Assembly: GCA_903813345.2 (NCBI GenBank)
Contig: CAIIXF020000007.1
Coordinates: 14,426,714 to 14,490,713, forward strand
DNA: 64,000 nucleotides
Direction: 5' to 3'
Source of the DNA: Owenia fusiformis
Taxonomy: Eukaryota > Annelida > Polychaeta > Sabellida > Oweniidae
How positions within the stretch are numbered: position 1 is the stretch's first letter; the number at the start of each line of letters is the position of its first letter. The notes beneath the pieces are model-generated. The model saw only the letters and a program-made list of their open reading frames with translations, was not told the origin of the DNA and did no database searches. This document shows, piece by piece, positions 38,623 to 50,900 of the stretch. Both the position numbers and the translations under genes were made by a program.

Positions 38623-41600
38623 ATGCTTGAGATGAAGCGAAACGTTTTATGCCTTGCGTTGTGTCTAGCATTGTTATGCATTTGCACCAATGGCCTGGGA
38701 ATTTACAAACTCGGAGATGAATTAATTGTTAATGGTAACATGGAGTATGACAACTGGGACTCCAATTACCAATGGTACCCACGATTATCCACTTTGACAC
38801 AAATCCCGGGTGTAGTAGGGCAGGCTGCAGCAATCACGCCATCGTAAGTTATAAGTGCAATACGCTTTTTATCTTTAAAAGGGCAGTACCGTAGCTATGA
38901 CTTAGGCGAGCTAAATATATTAAATGTTTTTTCGACTGGGACTGTGAAAATTAATTTTTTAGAAGTATAATATCAACCTCGGCTGGAGTTTTGCCTTTTC
39001 TAGTATAGTCTTTGCCTCTGGTATCTTTCAAGACTGGCCGACGTTGTCCTTACAAATACAAATAAGTGTAGAATCGAATCACCGTAGAGAGGTATGAAAA
39101 CGTGAACAAGTTTTATAATGTCAGACATATTTAGATTGCAGTAGCAGTTGCAGGTTTTCACCAGAGCTCAGCGATTATTGCTTCCACAGTTATCAATTAG
39201 ATTATCGCACATTTTATTGTTATTGTTTCAGTATTGATGAAAATGGTTGGATAGGTCAAAATCTTTATGGAGATAGAGCACTAACGTTTGGAGGCCACTA
39301 CTACATGGAGGGCTATCTAAAAGTTTTGAATCACCCCGGAGGTCTAGACTGGTTTAACATAGATCTTAGATTTCGTTACATTGACAAAGGTATGTTCAAC
39401 AGCCTTAAAATAATATCAATAATAGTACTGCTATTGAGTTTTATTACCGCATCGAACAATTTTAATTGTATTGTTGTTCGAAAATGTGATGTCCTACACA
39501 TCAAGAATTACATTAAATTATTCAGATCCGTAACACTATTTTTTCAGTAAATTGTAAATCACACTTATAACACTTCATTTCACATACTTCATTTCAGATT
39601 CAATATATAGATCTTTAACGATTGGGGAATACTTTCGAATCAGAGATTCAGATGGCTGGGTCAAGATTTCTGGAGAATTTACTGTTCCAGATAACTGTAA
39701 GATAGCAAAATTATCTTACCTTTTTTATGTAAATTGCAAATTTTAAATTCTAGCACCTATTTTCTTACTTATGAAAACCCCAAATTCTTGGTTTGCTATA
39801 TACATTCACTTGCCAAAGGAAACGTTTATACTGTATCTTCTATACTTAAAAAATACTACTGCGCTATCAAAATATTAATGTAATATGTTCTTCTTTTTCG
39901 CTCCTTTTCATACAAACATATGCTTATCTGTACATTATTCAGGTACCGAACAACGAGTGTTTATCACAGGTGTCGCTAGTCCAAATCTACAGTTTGCCGT
40001 TGACGAGTTTAGTTTGAAGCAAATAATTCCCGATGAGGATTGGGAAGCAGCCGCCAATGAAATGATCGATGAATATAGGAAAGGACAGGTGAATGTTAAG
40101 TACGTTGTGATGATTTATGCTTTTACTTTCATAATACCAATCATTGTTGCTACTAGTAGATACAATTTTCATTGCGACATTATACGTATTAATTTTTATC
40201 CAAAAAAGGGTATGTCCGTTTTGCTGTTTACATCGTGTCCTGAAGGCAACAATGTATGTAATGATAATGGTAATGTGTGTCGTATCTATGGGATATTGTA
40301 TAATTGCAAATAAAGTGCTATCCTTTTCTTCCAGTGTGAATATCACTTACAATTTAGACCCAAGCTATGTTACATTCGGGGTAAGTGATCAATGTTAGAT
40401 GATTTCTTAGTTGTTTATGTGTATTGTTCGACAACAATTATCATAGTTGAGCGGAGGGGAACCTGTTTAAAAAATGATACTAAACTCCTTTTTTACATTA
40501 TCGAGAGTCGGTGTGAAAACGTCTTAAGATAAAATGAGTTTGTATGCACATCAGAAAAAGGTATGTTAGATGCGATTGACAGGGTGTAATAGAACTATAA
40601 TCACGAGGGAAATTAGAAACTTATAAAAAAGTTTATTTGAAAGAAACTAATAAAATGAAATAATGTGCTTTTCTTTGTTATATAATATTTATAATATTAA
40701 TATTATATACATTTAGCTGTTAGTATGACAATAATGTTGTTTTGACGTTTTCAAAATTTATTATCGGAATTATTGTATGTACTACATATATGAAATAAAT
40801 GATTAAAAAAGAAACTTGAGAATCAAAATTAGTGAGAAAATATTGAAAATTCCAATACACTCTGAAACTGAAGAGGTAAAGAGGACGATATGGAAAATAG
40901 GCAAGGTGTTCGGAAAATGTGGGTGAGAAAAGTTGTAAAAAGCAATGAGTCAAAATTTTGGACCTTTATTGGAATATTATTTACAAAGATGACGTTAGAA
41001 TGATGGGGTAGGGGAAAAGCTAATGATATGAACGAATTTGCAAAATAGAGAAAATGAAATGAACAGATCGAGAACAATTAAGTTGACGGAGAATAAATTC
41101 CGTCACGCTCATTGTTTCTTTTTCTAGATTAGACAGCTGAGCCACGATTTCAAACTTGGAGCACATATTACTTCTCAAGTATTCAACGGGACGTGGGTAA
41201 CTGCGGAAGTTAGTGAAGCTTATCGGAATTATTTCCACGATAACTTCAACTCTGCGACACCAAACTTTAGGTTCAGATGGAATCAAGTCGAAAAATTGGA
41301 GGTATGTCCATTGGAAATGCGCTATTTTGTCAAATAACAGCTCATCAAAATAGAAAGATTGATACCGTTAATTGAACTTCTACGACCGTTAATATACGTT
41401 GTATTGTATTCATCACTTATATATTTCCAGTTGGCATTGACGTATTATTCTCTTATTTTCTCTGGTTTGTCCAACTTATAAGCAATATCACTTACATGAC
41501 GTTATATAAAGGCCGATCCAGAAGTTCTGACAAAAAATATTTTTCTTAAATGCAGAATCTGATCTATAGGGGGTGACAAAATTACATTAAACATGTATAA

Positions 41601-44600
41601 TTTACCTACCAATCTATTCATTGCAATATCAAATACAATATCTCCCAAAAGATTCAAAACATGTTATAAATTGGTGAAGTTATTAATTATTCAAAGTGCA
41701 AAAATGAGAAAAATGTTTAAATTCTCCCAAATAATAAGAATGGTAACCACTTTACTTAACTGTAAAAATCTTTAGTTTTCCTGGAATAAAGTATGCACTT
41801 TTGTGATTTTTAGAAAAAAGACATGACAAGGAATGACATGAGCCAAAAAGATTCTAAAATTGATTTTTTTTTTGTTTAGCCTGCTCGCTATATGTGATTC
41901 TATCTTTAATACATTCTGGTATCTATCCAATATCCACCCTCTATTTTTACAGATTTTGCAGTCCTACCCAGATGTCAACATCATTCTTGATTTCAACAAA
42001 TGTTCTTAAATATGAGACACTCGGATCCCTCTTTAGGGCTGGTCCAAAGATAAACAAAGGGTCACATATAATATCCTGCGGCGACCGTGCGGTCTATCAT
42101 TTCTGTGGTCAGTAACATTTCCACGCTCACCGTGGAATTTCTAAGGTCGGAACTTTTGCAGTCACATTTCCTACGGCAGCCACGCGAAGAGTTTTTGATT
42201 TTCTGTTGATTTAACGTTAATTCTTATTTTTATGTTATCCTTACCAGTACAATTTATAAATGTTGCAATTGTATGTAGTGTTAGGATATAGTATCGAATG
42301 AAAAAGGCAAGTGAAATATAAGTTGCTGTGGCATCAGTAACCTTACATCAAACAGTATACGTATTGTGTTGTGTTTACAGCACACGTATGACCGAAAACT
42401 GACATAAAACTGTCTTCAAATGTATATTACCCATCAAACCATAACGCAGACGCAACAAGTCAACGGCAAACCCGACGTGCGGCCACCATTGGACCTTTCT
42501 GCGGGCTGGCAACGGCCTGTTTGTTTGTACGGGGACCACAGAAATGAACAAATATTATAACTCCGAGTTATAATTTCTATGGCTACCCTCCGACCTGTAA
42601 AAAAAACTGGATACGCCGCACAGAGACCGCGAGGCGAGCGTAGAAATTCACTGATTTAATTGATCTGCGGTCGTCGCACGGCCTACGTATGACTGGGGTG
42701 TCTTCTGTATACTACAGGGTGTCCCGAAAGTATGCCCCCCCCCCCTAGGCAGATATACACCAATGTCCCCATAGTATGTATCATATATCATTTCAAAGCT
42801 TGTCCAAAATTACATTGATTTGCCAAGTATCATGGTTCAATTCATAAACGGGAAAAAGTTACACACATTTCAAAATGTAGTGATTTACCAAAATTAAAGT
42901 TTAGTTTTACATAAAATTAATAGTCGCCGCATCTCCCTTGGCCATGTTAACAGCAGCAATTCTTTCCAGATATGACCTTAAATACACTGCAAATAGGGGT
43001 ATGGCATTTAATAATCCTCATAAAACCTTTTTAAGGCATTTTAGAAGAGTTTCCTTGGAGTATCTGCCCTTACCGACCTCTTTTTACAACTCGATATCCA
43101 TCCTCTCTAACGATAGCACCCATATTTTTGGTCACATTCAGGTTAGCGGTGTTTCCAGGATACTGATTTTAACTTTAATTTTTGCCAAACACTAAGTTTT
43201 GAAATGCCTGTAACTTTTTCCCATTTGTAAGTTGAACGATGATACTTGGCAAATCAATGTAACTTTGGATAAGCTTTAAAATGATATATGGCACATACTA
43301 TGGGAACATTGGTGTATGTCTGCCTTGGGGGCCCCCATACTTTCGGGACACCCTGTACAGTATTTACAATGATTTCACACTCTGCAAATATTGTGCAAAA
43401 TGAATGATAGACTTTAAAGTAAGAGCATTTTTATCCGGACTTTTTTAGGGTGTTCTTGATTATACCCATGTTGATAAAGCCATATCATCTTTAAATGAAC
43501 GAGGGTGAGTGAAATTAAGTATAATTACTTCTTTGGGGGTTACGAATAAGTATATTCATAAATTGTAATTCATAAAAGTTCTCTTGATAGTTCATGATTT
43601 TCTAAAATCTGTCCACATCCGTTTATATTCAATAGCTTCATATTTTACTTAATTAGGGTGAACGTTATTGGTTCCAACATATTCAGGGACCACGAAAATC
43701 ACATGTTTCCATTATGGGCCAGCGATAAGACAGAAACTGAAAAAATCGACCTGATGAAAAAGCGTGTCAATGATGTGGCGGCACATTTCAGTGGGAAGTG
43801 AGTATTCCCCTCGCAAATCTTTTATCGTGTTTTCTAAATATTTTATTACAAGCATGCTAACTATTGCTCCGTAGTTCATTATATATATAGTATGTTAACT
43901 ATTGTTCAGTAGCATGTTCTCTATTGTTCAGTAGCATGTTCACTATTGTTCAGTAGTATGTTAATAATTGTACATGTTCAGTAGCATTTACACTATTGTT
44001 CAGTAGCATGTTTACTATTGTTCAGTAGTATATTCACTATTGTTCAAGTGCATCTTCAATATTGTTCAGAAGCATGTTAACTGTTGTTCAGTAGCATGTT
44101 CACTGTTGTTCAGTAGTGTATTGACTATTGTTCAGTAGCATGTTTACTATTATTCAGTAGCAATATTCACTATTGATCAGTAGCATGTTCAATATTGATC
44201 AGTAGCATGTTCACTTTTTCAGTAGCATGCTCACTATTGTTCTGTAGTATGTTCACTATTGTTCAGTAGTATATTCACTATTGTTCAATTGCATGTTCAC
44301 TATTGTTCAGTAGCATGTCCACTGTTGTTCAGTAGCATGTTCACTATTGTTCAGTAGCATGTTCACTATTATTAAGTAGCATGTTCACTTTGATCAGTAG
44401 CATGTTCACTATTGTCAAGTAACATGTTCACTATTTTCAGTAGCATGTTCACTGATTTTGCAATATCATGTTTACTATTGTTCAGTAGCATGTTCACTGT
44501 CGCTCAGAAGCATGCTCACTTTGTCAGTAGCATGTTCACTATTGTTCAGTAGCATGTTCACTATTGTTCAGTAGTTTGTTCACTATTGTTCAGTAGCATG

Positions 44601-46690
44601 TTCACTATTGTTCAGTAGCATGTTCACTATTGATCAGTAGCACGTTCACTGCTGTTCAGTAGCGTAGTATGCTCACTATTGTACAGTAGATTGTTCAGTA
44701 GCGTGTTCACTATTGTTCAGTGGCATGTTCACAGCAAAGAAGCGTTACATGTAGCATGGCATTTAGCATAGTAGCATAACATGTAGCATAGCATGCATGC
44801 GAGGCATATTCCAGAGATGGCGCACTCTCGGCCACCTCGTAACATTGGTACACTTTCGATGCAGTCAAAGTTACTTTTATATAGGCACTCATTACAACTC
44901 AAGAGTATTCCGGAATTTTACTAGAAAAGCCTAAAATGAACCTCATTGAGGTTTAAATTGGATTCTTTTCGCTTTATATTCCACTGTGTTCCATTTGAAA
45001 AACTTGTTTGCAGAGTTGATACGTATATAGTCTGTCGAGACAATCTCAGAAGAGGCTACTACCAACAGGCTACAGGTGATTATGACATTATTGACAAGAT
45101 GTTCGTTTGGATGGAAGCAACGGGCGACCCGGCAACTCTAGTCATCAGTGACACCAATGTGATACGATCTTCGGAACGCACTTCAGTAAGTGACGCAGAT
45201 CATATACTAGTAAGCTGAGATTATTCCAAAAATCTTCGACTCACATTTTAGAGACTATATTTAAGAAAAGAATAGTACTCTTATTTCAGACTAGGTAGAA
45301 TAAAAGAGTCAGTGTTTCATTGCTTTTCAGGCCCTTGCACAGCAAGCAAAGACACTAAAGGATTCTGGTCACAATCTTCAGATTGGTGTCCAGGGGATGT
45401 TTGAGGCTGCATATACTGTAGACCCTATACGATTGATGGTATGTTACGAGACTTACCATTAGTACTGTTAGTACCTCAATTGAAATACTCAATTCTGATT
45501 GGTTGATGAGCGGTCAACAATAAGTACTGTTGACCGCTACTAGGTACGGTTGACCGCTACTTTTGAAATTCTTTAATTTTTTTTAATTTTTAAAAAAATT
45601 GAAAAAAGTGTTGTTGTAATTTTTTAAATAAACAAATTTTGGGGACATTTTAAAAAGTGATTTTTAGCTGAAATATGATACCTACACTTATCAAATATGT
45701 TCATGTGATATTCGATAATATATCCTTCCAATTATAATATTCTTCGGACTAAAAAAAAAAGTTAACCTCTCTATTCGGTCGACTGGCAAAAGTGTATACC
45801 TCAACTGTAAACCTCCGGTCTCGGTCAACAGTACTTTCAAGGTTTACAGTATCGGTATACAATTGTGCCAGTTGACCTAAAGAGAGGTCTACAATTGTAT
45901 ATTGTTTACCATTTTTAGAAAGTCCCAAAGACGAGGCAGGCAATAAGTGTGAAAGGAATAAATGAATAAAGACTCTTCTTATTGCGTGTGGTCAATGGCA
46001 TAATATTTCTAGGACCTCTGAATAGAGGATATGAATACTATTCATATTGTACTATTCTTCTAACTATATAAAAAAACATATGTGATCACGATGTATCTGG
46101 TATCTTTAGGCTCGCTTTGACATACTTGCTCAAGCTGAATTACCAATATTGGTTACTCGGTTGAACATACAACGTGTAGATGTAATGGAACGTGCCCGAG
46201 ACCTTGAACATTTTCTGAGAGTTGCATTTGCACATCCCAATGTAGATGGAATCACCCTGGAGGGGTTCTGGGATCAAAAAATGCCTAGAGCAGACAGTAG
46301 CCTCGTGGATACAGACGATTTTGTGGTAATTAAATGATTGATGATAACAAAATTATAATACAACAAATCATTCTCGTGTTTTTATTTCAAATATTTGTGA
46401 ATAGAAAAAATGTTATATCATGTCTTCATTTCTCTCCTTTCAACGCGTAGATCAACAAAGCTGGTTGGACGTTAAGCAGATTATTTAAAAAAGAATGGAG
46501 AACCGATGGTATCCTGACGCTTCCTGAGAAGTTTTTGTCACAGCAAACCGCCAGTTTCCGTGCATTTTATGGCGAGTATGAAATTGACGTGATGGTTGAT
46601 GGTGAAGTCGTTGATACTCGCACTTTTAGCGTTCACAAGGGAGTCCCAACTGAAATTGACGTTGACATTAACTCACCTAATACAGTATAG
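38623..46690 (+). CDS. CBM4/9-like + GH10-like secreted protein, copy B (catalytic residues lost)
   Basis: Twelve exons: 38623-38843, 39232-39389, 39598-39696, 39943-40099, 40335-40380, 41128-41301, 43449-43504, 43657-43797, 45014-45185, 45331-45438, 46110-46325, 46451-46690. All borders are GT-AG, giving 595 residues. I chose the ATG at 38623 (38632 also possible) because it directly precedes the hydrophobic signal peptide. The CBM4/9-like front (VNGNMEYDNW, YYMEGYLKVLNHP, GWVKISGEF, LQFAVDEFSLK) and the GH10-like core (FAHPNVDGITLEGFWD, SLVDTDDF, INKAGW) are conserved. The acid/base position reads IVCRD (Asp360) and the nucleophile position VTRL (Arg461). This copy is more degenerate than A and C around GH10 strand 3, where they keep an FWD motif and B reads IFRDHE. 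It is intact otherwise. Confidence 0.92.
42715..43355. mobile_element. Mariner-type MITE M3 (641 bp) in intron 6 of gene B
   Basis: The ends are CAGGGTGTCCCGAAAGTATG inverted repeats flanked by TA (42713-42714 and 43356-43357). The terminal inverted repeats extend inward for roughly 190-200 bases with moderate divergence. It is unrelated in sequence to M1/M2 beyond the first bases. No transposase is recognisable. The centre has an 85-codon open frame, which I do not regard as a gene. Confidence 0.82.
43890..44735. repeat. 22-bp minisatellite in intron 8 of gene B
   Basis: About 38 imperfect copies of a 22-base unit close to 'ttcagtagcatgttcactattg' run head to tail. Units vary by substitution and by small length changes. 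The array directly precedes exon 9 of gene B by about 280 bases. Confidence 0.92.
45765..45888. mobile_element. Small hairpin element in intron 10 of gene B
   Basis: It starts 'acctctctattcggtcgact' and ends with the near mirror image ('agttgaccta', 'aagagaggt'). The arms are about 55 bases, including 'gtatacc' and 'tgtaaacct' with their complements. The preceding 45500-45570 carries repeated 'gttgaccgctact' motifs. Confidence 0.6.
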
Positions 46691-47910
46691 TGTGTAAAAC
46701 ATTAACATGTATTTATTCATATAGACGATGATAAAGTCAACTTTGAAAACAAACTTAATATGTTTAATAAGAAAAGTGTCTGTCTTTAAATTGAAATGCT
46801 GGCCTGTAAATCCTGTCTGGTTATCGAGGTATTAGACTGGTAAAGATGTCGCTCGATAGGTATTGAGTTGATGATGTTCGGGGTGTTGGTTCAAACCCTA
46901 TTTATTGTAATTAACCTTGAAGTATGTAGCCTTTTTTATAACACGAAGTCGCACGGGGAGTCATTTGGACCTGGCGATTGATAACTACTCTGTTTGATTA
47001 ATGTTGGTATTGTTGTAAAAATTATTCAAATACGCCTCGAACATCTAACATACTTATTACTCAGGCCAACATGTTCATGAAGTACATCATGTTGGAAAGG
47101 GAATTCAATATGTTGAATGACTATTTATCAAACAGAGCAATAATGATTACTTTAGTTTCTACAGTATCAGAAACAAAGTAATTGTCAATATATTATATAT
47201 ATTTATATATACTTTTGCCCAGTTACCTCCAATTACTTTAATTCTTATGCCAAATATGTCATTTATAAGTGGCTCAAGCTAGAAATAGAATGGATGCAAA
47301 AACAGCAAAAAAACTCATATAATCCGAGATTTGACTTTTCCCAGTAGACATAAGGATTAATGAATAAGGATTGTCCGTTTCTATGTTTATTTTTGACCAG
47401 GTCCTATAAAGTAGCATTAGATCCAGATGGTTTAGTGAATAACCAAGAAGTGTCAATTAAACACATTGATTATCACAGATTCGATACATTATACTCAATA
47501 TTAGACAAGTTAACACGTACAATTCAAGCTGTTAAATTAAAAAAAAACATTGCTTCCTATCGCAATCCATTTTGAATTATTAGGATAAAATTGCAAATGT
47601 TCAAATTCTCCAGACAGGCAGTTTAGAACATCCACGTCGCTATTGATGTTAATTTGGAAAGGCTCCAACGTTATGAGCACCACACAAATGCTATCAGTCA
47701 AGTAGGATTAATAATGCTGTGACACCTGTAGCAAATATCATTGATGCTAATATCCGTTTACATATGATCGTTCAATCGTTTAGGAAGCTAAATGAAAATA
47801 TAGCTGAAGAAGTGCGACTCAGATCAACAGATATTATATTATAAAGCATTGTTTAAATATAAATATTGAAATCTTTCGACGAGCGACAATTGACAAGGGC
47901 CTAGAGCAAA
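46691..47910. other. Intergenic region between gene B and gene C
   Basis: Contains the 3' flank of B. At 46800-46915 a stretch ends in a B-box-like 'ggttcaaaccc', possibly an old tRNA-derived SINE. An open frame of 71 codons at 47360-47575 shows no recognisable motif. I cannot support a gene here. Confidence 0.4.
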
Positions 47911-50900
47911 ATGGAGTGCGATCATTTATCCCTGGTGCTGGGTCTACTACTATGTTGCGTCTATGCCAACGGTCTCGGGATCTACAAACTTGGAAAGGAA
48001 CTCATTGTGAATGGAAACATGGAATATGATAACTGGGATTCACAATACCAATGGTACAGTCCTAAAGCCACAGTGACACAAGTACCAGGAGTGGTTGGGA
48101 ATGCTGCAGCCATATTGGAAAAGTAAGCATAAATTGTATATTTAACCCTAATGTATGCAACCTTTTTTAGAACACTAAGACGCAAGAGAAGAGGGACATT
48201 TGACCCCCCCCCCCCTTGCGGTTTTTATTGCTTGTCTGATTTCAATAAGGTCATCAAGATCCAAGTTTCATAACTTTGCCCCTCTACGCCCAATCACCTT
48301 GATTTTTACGCCAAAAAATGTCATATCTCTGACTCGAGCCAAAATCCCCCCGCCGCAGACATTAGGGTTAATCTAACCTTTTTTGAATTTATGATTAATC
48401 TGAATCAATGACGATGATGATTCATCATGATTTGGTTCATACAATTGTATTGAAACTACATTGTATATAAGGGGAAAATAATAGTCGGCATGTCTAAATC
48501 TAAATCCCAACGGTTTGTCAAATATGCCTCAAAGAACCTGAGACTAACATAATTTTATGTTAGTCTCAGAAAGAACGAATGGATATAAGCGCCGATGGGG
48601 TCACTTAACAGTTTTTGAAAAATGCAATGTAGTTAATTTCCTTGATACGTTGTCCAATCATTTAATCTTCATATAACAGGAGTCATTTTTGTCGAGGAAT
48701 ACTTTTTATATATTATCACAGTTCACTGGCTGATCATACCAATGTTCATATTTAGAAATCCAGCTTAACTTTATTATGCAGAAGAAATATACTGTAAGCC
48801 AGAATCAGTAGGTGGGAAAACAACATTTACCAATAAAATGCCCAAAGCAAAGGGAACTGTATGAGTGAACTGCAATCACCCAGTACCCCCTATATGGAGA
48901 CAAAGGGGTTACATCTTTACCGTAGTGGACTCTTTTTGAGGACTTCCCCATTTTGACTGAAGACGATTTATGTCAACTCACTTTTGGTGTACATGTATAT
49001 CAAGCCAACCAATCTAAACGATTCACAGACGACCATTTTTAAGTAGATGGGAAATATACCATCATTGTTAAAAAAGAAACATATTGCCTAATTTGTGTAA
49101 AAGCCCAGTAATTGGTTTGTGTCCTCTAAATCTCACTATAGTACATGGGCGGAGTACAACCCAGATCCAGTTGTATGTAATAGTATTGATGCAATCAATG
49201 GATGGTGTTGTTCATGCCCAGTTGGGAGTAGGGCTGTAGGCACAAGGGGTATAAAAGCAAAAAGAACTGCACAAACTTTGACATTTTAATATCAAAAGAT
49301 ATGTCTGAAATGTTGTCATCTGAAGAAGATGATAATAGCTTATAGAGTATCTTATTATAATGAACAAACACATGGATGAACTCATCTACAGAAGGACAAC
49401 AGTTATGTAAAGTCCAGAGTAACCTTTTAGAAATTGTTATATTTTATGTGAAATAATAAATTCAGTATTTCACTGCCACTGCAAACTGTATATAAGCAAT
49501 TGCTCTCAAGAAAGAAAGCACATCAATAATATAATTTTATTATTGATATGCATTTTTGACTTGTTAATTACTTCATGTGTTTTTCAATGTTACCCCTTGT
49601 TCTTTCTCATTGTGATGTAAATTTAAAAAAACTCAATATTCTTTTCTGACACATTTTTCAAACTTTTTTGTAGACGATTGATCTCAGTGAAGTATAAAAA
49701 ATCACTATTCAGTATTTTTGCATTTCTGACTTGTTATAATTTACGTGTTTTCGAATGTTGCCCATTATGCTTTGTCACTATTACGTAAGATAAGACCAGG
49801 AGGATCAATTAAAAAAAGTATTAGATGACTGTAAATAATGATTATTTTGATAATAAATAACATTAAAAACAATAAAGGGTTTTCAAGACACTCGTCCTTT
49901 TAGAAAACCTTTTCAAAATAAGTTCATTTTTGGTTCGAAAAACAAACTTAGATAAAAAACGATAGCCTCCAAAACCCAATTTATGTTTTAAATGCTCTTT
50001 AGTCTATTCCATACATATACGTATAATGACTCGTTTAGGAATCAAAAATCAGTGCAGTTCGCTCAAAGGCTCTTCGATGACAGAGCTCTGGAGTCCGGCG
50101 GTTATTACTACATGGAGGGTTATGTAAAACTTCTGAACCATCCTGGGGACGAGGAATGGTACACGATGAATATGAAGTTTCGCTACACTGGGGAAGGTAA
50201 GTGTGCCGGTGCTATTTGAAAATCCTAACGAACATACCCGTCAGATAATTTGTCACGAAAATTAGCCAAAATGATCGCTTTACAAACAATATAAAAATGC
50301 GTTTTATCGCGTGTTTGTTTAACTCCATGTCATCAGCTGCCTGTTGTACACTACTGAAATCATAAGCAGCGAAAATGCGTAAAGGGTAGGCCAGAAATTA
50401 TTGGACATTCAGACTATCTTTAAATGTAAAGTCTTCCGTATTTATCTTCATAATATTTTCTATTTTGAACCATACAAAGCAAACCTTGTTTGTTTGGCAT
50501 GTATCTTTCTAGATTTAGGCGGGCAGAATTGGAGGTCCAAAAACAAGTTAGTTCGAATACGTATTAATGATTGCATTTTTATTAGATTCAGTACAAACAT
50601 TTTTGGTAATCGGGAGTTATCCTCGACTGAGAGATACTGATGGCTGGGTAAAAATTGCAGGAGAATTTCGAGTTCCTGTAAATAGTAAGCCCGAAAACTT
50701 TTTTATAATCACCACGATTTTAAAACTTCTAAAAAGCATAATTTGCATTTCAAGCTGCAAGTGCTTAAAATCCTTTCATTGTGTGATATACTGTATATTT
50801 CCTAATAGAAAGAAGAATAGAAATAGAATAGAATTATATAACAAGGTAACGACAAAATTATTTAAGGTACGGGACATATTGTTAACGTGTACAGTGTGGA

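Noticed and set aside
43890-44735. Regularly spaced repeats resembling a CRISPR array
   Set aside because: The 22-base units are contiguous without unique spacers, and the genome is eukaryotic. It is a minisatellite.
47360-47850. Possible coding fragment just upstream of gene C
   Set aside because: An acceptor-like site precedes a 71-codon frame, but there is no homology I recognise, no partner exon and no link in frame to gene C.
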